Assembly: GCF_009724245.1 (NCBI RefSeq)
Contig: NZ_WNNK01000005.1
Span: 186,001-250,000, forward strand
Source: Pseudomonas spelaei
GTDB lineage: Bacteria > Pseudomonadota > Gammaproteobacteria > Pseudomonadales > Pseudomonadaceae
DNA length: 64,000 nt
Reading direction: 5' to 3'
In this document: positions 1 through 7,767 of the stretch, piece after piece
Position numbering within the stretch: the stretch's first letter is position 1
How the letters are laid out: each line of letters begins with the position of its first letter
The notes under the pieces: model-generated
The model's database searches: none
What the model saw: only the letters and a program-made list of their open reading frames with translations
What the model was told of the DNA's origin: nothing
Program-made: the position numbers and the translations under genes

Positions 1-1
1 C

Positions 2-190
2 CTAGGCGAAAAGGTTCGTCAGGCACTGATTCATGGCGGTGGGGTTTTCTTGGCCAAGCTCACTGGCAAGCCAGAGGCTCCGTCTGTCGAGGTTGAGGTG
101 TTCAGTACATGGCAGGAATACCAGGATTATCTGGAGCCCATTTTGAAGAGTGGTAATTTTGAGGCTCAAAAGGTTTCTTCATTTTCGTGA
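2..190 (+). CDS. 3' end of an unknown protein (partial)
   Basis: An open frame enters from the left edge and ends with TGA at 188-190, giving the last 62 residues of a protein. The visible part begins LGEKVRQALIHGGG and ends EAQKVSSFS. It is mixed hydrophilic with no motif I recognise, so no function is assigned. A perfect 8-bp hairpin starts 10 bp after the stop, which supports this being a real gene end. The start and most of the protein lie outside the window. Confidence 0.55.
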   Translation, partial: LGEKVRQALIHGGGVFLAKLTGKPEAPSVEVEVFSTWQEYQDYLEPILKSGNFEAQKVSSFS

Positions 191-199
191 CTGTTCCGA

Positions 200-219
200 G
201 GAGCCAGTGAGCTGGCTCC
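200..219 (+). terminator. Perfect hairpin after the first gene
   Basis: GGAGCCAG (200-207), loop TGAG, CTGGCTCC (212-219) form a perfect 8-bp stem just after the stop at 190. The trailing AAATCT is a poor U-tract, so this is a terminator-like hairpin rather than a textbook one. The rest of the gap to 461 shows no gene; it is AT-rich around 260-300. Confidence 0.5.
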
Positions 220-461
220 AAATCTGACCAGACGCTCCCACGTCCGTATATGGCGGTTCGCATAATGTATATTATGTTAAATTAAAGATCATGTCATAGA
301 TGTTCATGAGCCACCTAAGCCACTGATTCGGCAAACCTACTTCTGACGTCCACTCTTTCAACGGGCCATGTACTCCGTGTTCATGGCGAGTCATTGAATC
401 AGGTGGCTGCCGATGAAACTGATCCAGGCTTCGTGTTCACCATGATGAGGCTCGACAACTA

Positions 462-788
462 TCAATTGATCTGAAGCAGTTGCACATCAAACACGAGTGT
501 CGCATTTGGCGGTATCAGCCCTGCAACTCCTCTTGCTCCATAGGCGTAATCTCCAGTGATTATCAGCGTACTTCTCTCGCCAAGACTCATTTGAGGAATC
601 CCCTTATCCCACCCACGAATGACTTGGCCTACGTCAATTTTGAACTTGAATGGAGTGCCTCTATCACGGCTCGAGTCAAACTTATTACCATTTTCGAGGC
701 AGCCGATGTAATGAATGGTAACCGTATCCCCTTGTTTCGGATAATTAACCCCATCGCCAGGCAATGTCGTTGTTACAGTGACGCCCAT
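462..788 (-). CDS. FKBP12-like peptidyl-prolyl cis-trans isomerase
   Basis: This is a single-domain 108-aa FKBP, the length of human and fungal FKBP12. It has no signal peptide, so it should be cytosolic. FKBPs catalyse cis-trans isomerisation of X-Pro bonds and bind FK506 and rapamycin. Almost every residue lining the FKBP12 pocket is present: Tyr27, Phe37, Asp38, Arg43, Phe47, Val56, Ile57, Trp60, Tyr83, Ile92, Phe100. The N-terminus MGVTV and the KFDSSRDRG and YAYGARG stretches are closer to fungal/animal FKBP12 than to the short bacterial FKBPs I know. GGAGG lies 8 bp before the ATG. The gene faces away from the vgrG island. Family assignment is firm; a eukaryotic origin is an inference. 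Confidence 0.92.
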   Translation of the reverse strand: MGVTVTTTLPGDGVNYPKQGDTVTIHYIGCLENGNKFDSSRDRGTPFKFKIDVGQVIRGWDKGIPQMSLGERSTLIITGDYAYGARGVAGLIPPNATLVFDVQLLQIN

Positions 789-1113
789 TTCTCATACCTC
801 CATGAAGGACAGTGAATCTGTGCATCGCAGCCCGTGGTGCACAATCCACCTCCATGATTTCTGATAGGCGCTGACGTTTAAACTGTTAAAAATGACAGTT
901 TTTAAGATCGTTTTGTTACTTATTACAAGCTGATTAGATCGTATTCCCACCGGAGCCTGATGATCTCCCAGCCCGTAACAGATTCGTCTCGACGCATCTC
1001 CCTCAGATCAGTCCTGAACCCTCCTGTCCCACCTTTAAATCGCAACCGAGCATTTGATTCTGCGGCCAGATACGCTAAAACTCTAGGTGCTATGCCACCT
1101 TGGAAGGCAATTT
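789..1113. promoter_or_regulatory. Divergent intergenic region between FKBP gene and vgrG
   Basis: These 325 bp separate two divergent genes and should hold both promoters. A hairpin or operator-like inverted repeat is visible: AAACTGT (880-886), 8-nt spacer, ACAGTTT (895-901). The DNA around 870-950 is AT-rich. I do not see a clear sigma-54 site or a coding region; the short open frame starting at 960 has no family features. Confidence 0.35.
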
Positions 1114-3291
1114 ATGGCAATAACGCAAAACACCCGTTGGGTACAGGTCGACAGCCCCCTTGGCGGCGATGTTCTGTTGCTGCAAAGCATGGAAGGCAGT
1201 GAAGAGCTTGGGCGTTTATTTCATTATGAGTTGGACCTTACCTCCGAAGACCGGGCGATCAAATTCGACCAGTTGCTGGGCAAACCGATGGGGCTGGCCC
1301 TGGAGCTCTACGGTGGGAGCCAACGCTACTTTCACGGCATTGTCGGCAGCTGCCGGCAACTGACCGGTCACGGCCAGTTCGCGGGTTACCGTGTCAGCCT
1401 GCGGCCCTGGTTCTGGTTGCTCACGCGGACTTCAGATTGCCGGATTTTCCAGAATCATACGGTGCCGGACATCATCAAGCAGGTGTTCCGCGACCTCGGC
1501 TTCTCTGATTTCGAAGACAGCCTGAGCGGCAGCTACCGCGAGTGGGAATATTGCGTGCAGTACCGCGAAACCAGTTTCGACTTCGTCAGCCGGTTGATGG
1601 AGCAGGAAGGCATCTATTACTACTTCCGCCATGAAAAGGCTCGCCATGTCCTGGTGTTGGCCGACGCCTATGGTGCCCATTCCACGGCGGCAGACTACGC
1701 CTCGGTGCCCTTCTTCCCCCCCGATCGGCAAACGCGCGAACGCGACCATTTTTACGATTGGCAACTGGCACGGGAAGTACAACCCGGTTCGCTGGCACTG
1801 AATGACTATGACTTCCAGCGGCCCCGTGCCAGCCTTGAGGTGCGCTCCAGCGTGCCGCGCAACCACAGCAACGGCGACCATCCGCTCTACGATTACCCAG
1901 GTGAGTACTTGCAGAGCAACGATGGCGAACACTATGCGCGGACCCGCATCGAAGCCATTCATAGTCAGTTCGAACGGGTGCAGTTGCGCGGCTGTACTCG
2001 TGGGCTGGGTTCTGGTCATTTGTTCACGCTGACAGGCTACGACCGGGCCGATCAGAACCGCGAATACCTGGTGGTGGTCGCACGCTATCAGATCCGCCAG
2101 GAACTCTATGAAAGTGGGCCGCTGGAGCTGGCCGAGCAGTTCACCAGCGAGCTGGATTGCATGGATGCCAGCCAGGCCTTCCGTCCCCTCCCCCTGACGC
2201 CCATGCCCATTGTTCGCGGGCCGCAGACCGCCGTGGTGGTGGGGCCTGGTGGTGAAGAGATATGGACCGACCAGTACGGCCGGGTCAAGGTGCATTTCCA
2301 CTGGGATCGCCATGACCAATCCAATGAAAACAGCTCCTGCTGGATTCGCGTGTCCCAGGCCTGGGCCGGTAAGAACTGGGGGGCGGTGCAGATCCCACGG
2401 ATCGGTCAGGAGGTGATTGTCAGTTTCCTTGAGGGCGACCCGGATCGACCGATCATTACCGGGCGCGTCTATAACGCTGAACAGACTGTGCCCTACAAGC
2501 TGCCGGCCAATGCCACCCAAAGTGGGGTGAAAAGCCGTTCAAGCAAGGACGGCTCACCGGCCAACTTCAATGAAATCCGCATGGAGGACAAGAAAGGCGC
2601 GGAGCAACTGTTTATTCATGCCGAGAAGAACCAGGACATCGAGGTTGAGAACGACGAGACTCATTGGGTTGGCCATGACCGCCGCAAGACCATCGACAAC
2701 GACGAAACCGTGCACGTCAAACACGACCGCAAGGAAACCGTGGGCAACAACGAAACCATCTCCATCGGTGTGAACCGTACCGAGGATGTGGGCAACAACG
2801 AGAAAATCACCATCGGCGTCAATCGCACTGAGCAAGTGGGCAGCAACGAAACCATCACCATCGGGGCGAACCGTACGGAAAAGGTCGGCGCCAACGAAAA
2901 GATCAGCATTGCCAGCAACCGTACCGAGGACGTTGGCGGCAACGAAACCATCGACATTACCGGCAACCGTAACGAAACGGTCAAAGGCAACGAAGGTATC
3001 GAGATCAACGGCAACCAGAGCACCCAGATCGGCCAGAACGAATCCCGCGACGTTGGCCAGAACCGCAGCACGAATATCAAGCAGAACGACAGCCTGGACG
3101 TTGGCAAGCATTTCGCCCTCACCGCCGGCGACTCCATCAGCCTGACCACGGGTGATGCCAGCATCACCCTGAAGAAGGACGGCACCATCGTGATCAGCGG
3201 CAAGAACATCACCCTCGACGGTTCTGGCGCCATCCACATCAAGGCCAACCGGAACGTGGTCGTCAAAGGCCAGAAAATTTTGCAGAACTAG
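1114..3291 (+). CDS. vgrG: Type VI secretion tip protein VgrG
   Basis: VgrG trimers form the spike of the type VI secretion machine and carry effectors. The protein has 725 aa from the ATG at 1114, chosen because GGAAGG lies 6 bp upstream; an in-frame GTG at 1087 adds nine residues with poor support. Residues 1-340 match the phage gpD-like base (FHYELDL near the start, then YRETSFDFVSRLMEQEGIYYY). From about 370 comes the gp5 OB-fold (TDQYGRVKVHFHWDR, SCWIRVSQAWAGKNWG, GDPDRPIITGRVYN). Residues about 503-666 hold tandem gp5-type repeats built on VGxNExIxIGxNRTE, the needle beta-helix. There is no extra C-terminal toxin domain, so its cargo is probably encoded by the genes that follow. It is first in an operon-like run to 9024. 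No T6SS sheath or membrane genes are in the window. Confidence 0.96.
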   Translation: MAITQNTRWVQVDSPLGGDVLLLQSMEGSEELGRLFHYELDLTSEDRAIKFDQLLGKPMGLALELYGGSQRYFHGIVGSCRQLTGHGQFAGYRVSLRPWFWLLTRTSDCRIFQNHTVPDIIKQVFRDLGFSDFEDSLSGSYREWEYCVQYRETSFDFVSRLMEQEGIYYYFRHEKARHVLVLADAYGAHSTAADYASVPFFPPDRQTRERDHFYDWQLAREVQPGSLALNDYDFQRPRASLEVRSSVPRNHSNGDHPLYDYPGEYLQSNDGEHYARTRIEAIHSQFERVQLRGCTRGLGSGHLFTLTGYDRADQNREYLVVVARYQIRQELYESGPLELAEQFTSELDCMDASQAFRPLPLTPMPIVRGPQTAVVVGPGGEEIWTDQYGRVKVHFHWDRHDQSNENSSCWIRVSQAWAGKNWGAVQIPRIGQEVIVSFLEGDPDRPIITGRVYNAEQTVPYKLPANATQSGVKSRSSKDGSPANFNEIRMEDKKGAEQLFIHAEKNQDIEVENDETHWVGHDRRKTIDNDETVHVKHDRKETVGNNETISIGVNRTEDVGNNEKITIGVNRTEQVGSNETITIGANRTEKVGANEKISIASNRTEDVGGNETIDITGNRNETVKGNEGIEINGNQSTQIGQNESRDVGQNRSTNIKQNDSLDVGKHFALTAGDSISLTTGDASITLKKDGTIVISGKNITLDGSGAIHIKANRNVVVKGQKILQN

Positions 3292-3307
3292 CCATGGAGC
3301 GTGCGTT

Positions 3308-3751
3308 ATGACCGTCGAATCCCCAGCCTCCTCCACCCCTGTACGCCTGGATGGCGTTGTGATTGGTCTGTTGCTGGATGTGCCCAAGGTGGACGCCCCG
3401 GTGGTGGCTTTTCCCGGTTGCCCAGGAGACACGGGGCTCGCCGCACGCACCACCACCGTCCTCAACCGCGAGGACATCGGCGCCCAGGTCGCGCTGATGT
3501 TCGAGGCTGGCGACCCCGGCCGGCCACTGGTGATCGGTCGCATCCAGCGGCTGGAAACCACGCCCCCGGCTATCGCCCATCTGGATGGCGAGCGCTTGGA
3601 GTTCACCGCCGAGCGGGAAATCGTCCTGCGCTGCGGCAAGGCCAGCATTACCCTCACGCGTGAGGGCAAGGTGCTAATCCGTGGGACCTACCTATCGAGT
3701 CGTTCATCCGGGGTGAACCGCGTCAAGGGTGGTTCAGTGCAGATCAATTGA
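3308..3751 (+). CDS. DUF6484 domain-containing T6SS accessory protein
   Basis: This 147-aa protein lies 16 bp after vgrG. The middle (AARTTTVLNREDIGAQVALMF, then GDPGRPLVIGRIQ) resembles the OB-like part of VgrG, and the C-terminus (KASITLTREGKVLIRGTYLSSRSSGVNRVKGGSVQIN in part) resembles a short piece of the VgrG beta-needle. This is the pattern I know as DUF6484, found next to DUF2169 and DUF4150 genes in T6SS effector islands. Its biochemical job is not established. From position and family it probably helps assemble or load the neighbouring effector on the spike. Confidence 0.75.
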   Translation: MTVESPASSTPVRLDGVVIGLLLDVPKVDAPVVAFPGCPGDTGLAARTTTVLNREDIGAQVALMFEAGDPGRPLVIGRIQRLETTPPAIAHLDGERLEFTAEREIVLRCGKASITLTREGKVLIRGTYLSSRSSGVNRVKGGSVQIN

Positions 3752-3763
3752 GGCCGTAACGCC

Positions 3764-4906
3764 ATGGAATTGATGAACAAGACCCGCCTCATCGGTGGCT
3801 ACACGACCGCAACCGATAAAATCGGTCGCGAATGGCTGGTGGTGGTGGCAAAAGGCACTTATGGAATACCTGATCATCCCCGGCATGACCTTCGACTGCT
3901 CGAACAACAGGTCCCGCTGATCATGGCCGATGTCTTCCCAGGTGAACCTGGAGAGTCGGCTGCGCTCTACGAAAACGAATTTGCCCTGCACAAGCCACGT
4001 TGCGATGTCCTGTTGAATGGGCACTGTTACGCTCCCCATGGTGAACCCGCCACCGAGGTGACGGTGGCGCTGAAAATAGCGACGCTTGTCAAAGCCTTCA
4101 AAGTCGTTGGGCCACGGGTCTATGAGGCTGGTGCCTTCTCATGCGCCATCAGCAGACCGGCGCCCTTCACAAGCCTGCCCATTACCTACGCACAGGCTTT
4201 TGGTGGAGTGGATCGGACCCAGGCCGACTCGACAAAACATCAGTGGTACCCCTGGAACCACGCTGGCGTCGGGTTTCACCCAGGGGCAGATCCGCTGGTG
4301 ATCAATGGCCTGCCGCTGCCGAATACCGAACAACTGGACAGGCCGATCACCACGCCCAACGGGAATTACAAACCGATGGCATTTGGCCCGATCGGTCGAG
4401 CCTGGCAGCAGCGCATCCAGTGGGCCGGCACTTATGATCAAGCGTGGCTTGATCACCAATTTCCATTCCTTCCAGAGGATTTTGATTTGCGCTATTTCCA
4501 GTGTGCGCCGGAGGATCAGCACATTGACTATCCCCAAGGCGGTGAAGAAGTCGCACTGCTCAATCTCAGCGCTAAAGGTCTGTCGACATTCAAGCTTCCG
4601 GCAAACCTGAAACTGGCGGTGCTCATGATTTTTCACGATGACACGATCCGGGAATTGGCTGCGGTTGTCGATACGGTCCTGCTTGAACCTGACGCGAATC
4701 GAGTGATGCTGACATGGCGAGCTTCTTCGCCGCTTGGACGCAACATCAGGGAAGTCGCCAAAGTCATCGTCGGGCAAACCGCCGATCAGTTCGAAAAGGC
4801 CAAGGCCAGCGAAGAACGCATGCGCGCAAAGTACTGCTTCACGTCATTGGAGCAACTCATCGAATGGACAAAAGAAGCCTACCCGCCGTCTGACGAGGAG
4901 CTGTGA
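3764..4906 (+). CDS. DUF2169 family T6SS effector adaptor
   Basis: This 380-aa protein has the DUF2169 N-terminal pattern (TRLIGGYTTATDKIGREWLVVVAKGTY, then LYENEFALHKPRCDVLLNG and ITYAQAFGGVDRTQ). DUF2169 proteins occur next to vgrG and PAAR-type effectors and act as cytoplasmic adaptors or chaperones that stabilise or load cognate cargo. There is no signal peptide. It starts 12 bp after the DUF6484 gene; an in-frame ATG three codons later is an alternative start. Its stop overlaps a possible GTG of the next gene, which suggests translational coupling. The adaptor role is inferred from the family. Confidence 0.85.
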   Translation: MELMNKTRLIGGYTTATDKIGREWLVVVAKGTYGIPDHPRHDLRLLEQQVPLIMADVFPGEPGESAALYENEFALHKPRCDVLLNGHCYAPHGEPATEVTVALKIATLVKAFKVVGPRVYEAGAFSCAISRPAPFTSLPITYAQAFGGVDRTQADSTKHQWYPWNHAGVGFHPGADPLVINGLPLPNTEQLDRPITTPNGNYKPMAFGPIGRAWQQRIQWAGTYDQAWLDHQFPFLPEDFDLRYFQCAPEDQHIDYPQGGEEVALLNLSAKGLSTFKLPANLKLAVLMIFHDDTIRELAAVVDTVLLEPDANRVMLTWRASSPLGRNIREVAKVIVGQTADQFEKAKASEERMRAKYCFTSLEQLIEWTKEAYPPSDEEL

Positions 4907-4911
4907 GGCCT

Positions 4912-5967
4912 ATGCACCCTCAGTCCCTGTTCATGACCGGCATGGGCATGGTTTGCCCCGTTGGCTTGTCCGTGCCCAGTGCCTGCGCGGCCAAACGGGC
5001 CGGGCTTTCAGCCCTGCAAGAACTGCCCTTTTTGGACAATGCTTGCGAACCTATCATTGGCGCGGTGGTAGCCACGATTGACTTGGCGCTCCCAGCCTCA
5101 GTGCGTCTGGCTGAACTCATGACTCAGGCCCTGGCTGAACTCATCCAGGGCGCGCCACCACTGGACTGGACAGCCGTTCCTTTTCTCCTGTGCCTGGCTG
5201 AGCCGGAGCGTCCCGGCGTCAACATCAGGGCGCTGGCCCAGAGCGTCATACAAGACGTATCTGCCAAGCTGGGCCTACATTTCCACCCCAGCCAATCCAG
5301 GATCATCCCTTCCGGACAGGTTGCTGGCATACAGGCTCTGCATGAAGCCCGTCGATTAATCTACGAAACACGGGCGCCCGCCTGCCTGGTGGGTGGAGTT
5401 GACTCCTTGCTCAATGCTTCGACACTTCAGTGGCTGGATAACCATCGCCGATTGAAAACCAGCACCCACGGTGACGGCTTGTTTCCTGGCGAAGGGGCTG
5501 CGGCCGTGCTGATCCAGGCAAGCCGGCAACCTGGCACCTGCCTGGAGATATCAGGCCTTGGCATTGGCCAAGAGGATGCCCCGCTTTTATCGTGCAAGCC
5601 GCTGCGCGCAGGTGGGCTGACAACAGCCGCTCGCACGGCACTGACGGAGGCACAGCTGGGTTTTCACCAGATTGATTTGCGCCTGTCCGATGTCACAGGA
5701 GAACAGTACGGGTTCAAGGAAATCCCCTTGATGGAGGCCCGGCTTTTGCGCACCGTGCGCAAAGAGGATCAACCCCTTTGGCATTGGGCAGAAGCCATTG
5801 GTGACACCGGAGCGGTTGCCGGAATCGCCCAATGGATCCTCGCGGATCAGGCTTTTCGCAAAGGCTATGCACCCGGAAAAAACGCGATCTGCTTGAGCAG
5901 TGCTTTGGACGGCGCGCGAGCCGTTGCTGTCGTGCGTGGGATCAACCATTCCGAGGGCATTCTATGA
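4912..5967 (+). CDS. Beta-ketoacyl-synthase-like protein of T6SS island, catalytic residues missing
   Basis: This 351-aa protein has the thiolase/ketosynthase fold signature: it opens TGMGMVCPVGLS, has CLVGGVDSLL in the middle and DGARAVAVV at the end. The three ketosynthase catalytic positions are not kept. Where the nucleophile motif TACASG is expected (about residues 131-139) the sequence is IIPSGQVAG, with no Cys. The first His motif is replaced by SDVTGEQYG (about 258-266), and the second by IGDTGAVAG (about 296-304). It therefore cannot be an ordinary condensing enzyme and is probably a structural or binding relative recruited to T6SS islands. The ATG at 4912 is preferred; a GTG at 4903 overlaps the upstream stop. 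Confidence 0.8.
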   Translation: MHPQSLFMTGMGMVCPVGLSVPSACAAKRAGLSALQELPFLDNACEPIIGAVVATIDLALPASVRLAELMTQALAELIQGAPPLDWTAVPFLLCLAEPERPGVNIRALAQSVIQDVSAKLGLHFHPSQSRIIPSGQVAGIQALHEARRLIYETRAPACLVGGVDSLLNASTLQWLDNHRRLKTSTHGDGLFPGEGAAAVLIQASRQPGTCLEISGLGIGQEDAPLLSCKPLRAGGLTTAARTALTEAQLGFHQIDLRLSDVTGEQYGFKEIPLMEARLLRTVRKEDQPLWHWAEAIGDTGAVAGIAQWILADQAFRKGYAPGKNAICLSSALDGARAVAVVRGINHSEGIL

Positions 5968-6875
5968 GCTGCGATGTCTATGCAAATGGCGATGAGATTG
6001 CCTGCAAAGCCGGTGGCGGCAAGGTCATTGCGGCGTTCCCGGATGTTTGTTTAACCCCTCCTCCCCCTCCGGCAGGCCCGATCCCGGTACCTTATCCCGA
6101 CACTTCATATTCCAAGGACATGCAGCAAGGCAGTAAGACGGTAAAGATCGAAAACAAAGAGATCATGTTAAAGAACCGCTCATTTTACAAAACCTCACCC
6201 TTGGGGGATGAAGCGGCAACCAGAAGCCAAGGCGCTGGTGTTATCACTCACGTCATCACCGGCAAGACCTATTTTGTTTCATGGTCCATGGATGTGCTTT
6301 TCGAAGGCCAGAACGTAGACCGACATACCGATCTCACCACCTCAAACCACGCCAGCCCTGCGGCTAATGCAGCGGTCCCCATGGTTAATACCGCCAAATA
6401 TGCCCCGGTGCAGCAAGACTCCAAGGTGCCGGGCAAACACAAGTGTGAATGTTGTGGCGGCGCGGCCCATAGCAAAGCTCAGGCAAACGGGGAATATATG
6501 TCGGAAGGTGAGTTCTACGACACGGCGCAAAGCCCCGAGAACGGGGCCCTACTCGCCAAAGTTCGTAAAAGCCCCAAGTGCAAACACCTGTTGCCACCCG
6601 CCGGAAAAAAACCGGGAGGATGCAATAAATACTATAAAACCGAGATCCGGGAGAAAAAGAACATCGAAAATGACTGGGCAATGAATCGACCAGGTTATAT
6701 GGAGTGGAAAGGCGTGAAACAGGGAGAACCTGTTGCCCACCGAGTGCCTAAGGCCGCCGGGGGTTGCCCTGCCGGACAGGGAAACCTCGCGCCTACCGGT
6801 CGTAAATGTGCCAAGCTCGAAACCGAATTGAGCGCACTTCAAGAAAAACGCGCCAGTAGCTTCCGAGGGTCCTGA
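5964..6875 (+). CDS. DUF4150/PAAR-like protein with Cys-rich C-terminal domain (candidate T6SS effector)
   Basis: The 303-aa protein starts at an ATG overlapping the previous stop (ATGA). Residues 1-125 match the DUF4150 PAAR-like domain that sharpens the VgrG spike: MSCDVYANGDEIACKAGGGKV, a proline-rich CLTPPPPPAGPIPVPYPDT segment, and ITGKTYFVSWSMDVLFEGQNV. The remainder is Cys/His-rich: KCECCGG near residue 160, KCKHLLPP, then CNKYY and finally AHRVPKAAGGCPAGQGNLAP near 258. That last pattern, with a His and a later Asn in a Cys-containing frame, is compatible with an HNH/treble-clef nuclease, but I cannot assign a family. The gene 2 bp downstream is the natural immunity candidate. DUF4150 is well supported; toxin activity is inferred. 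Confidence 0.82.
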   Translation: MSCDVYANGDEIACKAGGGKVIAAFPDVCLTPPPPPAGPIPVPYPDTSYSKDMQQGSKTVKIENKEIMLKNRSFYKTSPLGDEAATRSQGAGVITHVITGKTYFVSWSMDVLFEGQNVDRHTDLTTSNHASPAANAAVPMVNTAKYAPVQQDSKVPGKHKCECCGGAAHSKAQANGEYMSEGEFYDTAQSPENGALLAKVRKSPKCKHLLPPAGKKPGGCNKYYKTEIREKKNIENDWAMNRPGYMEWKGVKQGEPVAHRVPKAAGGCPAGQGNLAPTGRKCAKLETELSALQEKRASSFRGS

Positions 6876-6877
6876 CG

Positions 6878-7744
6878 ATGAACACTTCCCCTTACAAGTA
6901 CTCCCTCAGACCCGACTTCCTCCAGGGCTGTTTCTATTGGAAAGGACGTGGATACCACTACTCCAGCGCCGCGCCTAAAGAAGTCTTGGCGCCTGGTGGA
7001 TGGCTGAGCAACGACCCCTGGATGGCATTGGCGGCGGTCATGGAAAGTGCAAAACAGGGTGACTACCGCCATGCTTCCCAATTGAGAAAGTTTATTCTCG
7101 ACGAAGACAGCGCGCCGACATTGGTATCGGCTTGCCTGGGGCTGACAGCTGATACGGGGCTTGATGCCGACCTGGACTTCCTTGCCGAACTCCTGATCGA
7201 AGGCCCCGACTACCTGCGTATTGAAGCCAGTCTGGCCGCTCAGTGGTCGGGGGTTCTGTGGCTGGTACCTTTCATGGTTGAAGCTTGGCGCGCGCTTGAG
7301 CGTCGAGCGGATCAAGAAGCCATAGAAGCGAACCTGTCAAACCTGCTGGATCCCCTGGAAGACGAGCCTGAGTTCTACGGTCACAACCTGAGCCCAATCG
7401 AATACCGAGCAGCTATCGATTCGCGCCTGGGCCAGTTGAAGAACACCTGTGGGAACGATAGATGCTCGATCCTGAGCGGCCTGCCCGTTGATATGAACAG
7501 ACAGGTCTGGCTCATGCGAAAATCCCTGATCCCCAAAGACCCTGACGACTGGATGGATTGGAGCAACTTCCTGCTCTGGAGACGTAAATTCGAGGTCTAC
7601 TCCGGTGTTGATTGTTCCAGCTTCTATGGAAAAAACGGCGAGTTTCAACCCCTCAATGCCGCCGCTGTTCTCGATCAATACATGGCCGCTCCCCAGCCCT
7701 TTGAAGCCGGTGAGCGTTACTTCTTTGGCAACCGGGTTGCGTAA
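6878..7744 (+). CDS. Unknown protein, candidate immunity protein for the DUF4150 effector
   Basis: This 288-aa protein starts 2 bp after the effector stop. I do not recognise the family. It is acidic, mostly alpha-helical by eye, and has no signal peptide or membrane segment, as expected of a cytoplasmic protein. The middle (EASLAAQWSGVLWLVPFMVEAWRA) could be helical-repeat-like, and the C-terminus is rich in Trp and Phe (DWMDWSNFLLWRRKFEVY). The tight coupling to the effector gene suggests an immunity role; an effector accessory role is equally possible. Confidence 0.6.
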   Translation: MNTSPYKYSLRPDFLQGCFYWKGRGYHYSSAAPKEVLAPGGWLSNDPWMALAAVMESAKQGDYRHASQLRKFILDEDSAPTLVSACLGLTADTGLDADLDFLAELLIEGPDYLRIEASLAAQWSGVLWLVPFMVEAWRALERRADQEAIEANLSNLLDPLEDEPEFYGHNLSPIEYRAAIDSRLGQLKNTCGNDRCSILSGLPVDMNRQVWLMRKSLIPKDPDDWMDWSNFLLWRRKFEVYSGVDCSSFYGKNGEFQPLNAAAVLDQYMAAPQPFEAGERYFFGNRVA

Positions 7745-7767
7745 CACACGAGCACGACAGAGACATC

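Noticed and set aside
308..412. Imperfect repeats of GCCACCT and GATTC around 308-412
   Set aside because: The arms match only in pieces and with different spacing, so no convincing inverted repeat or terminal repeat of an insertion sequence.
960..1202. 80-codon frame overlapping the vgrG start
   Set aside because: Overlaps vgrG, odd composition and no family match.
2620..3110. Tandem protein repeats that look like RTX or adhesin repeats
   Set aside because: The unit VGxNExIxIGxNRTE is the gp5-type needle repeat normal for VgrG.
1432..3669. Long minus-strand frames opposite vgrG
   Set aside because: VgrG is unmistakable on the plus strand; the antisense products are compositional shadows, and the repeats only reflect the VgrG needle repeats.
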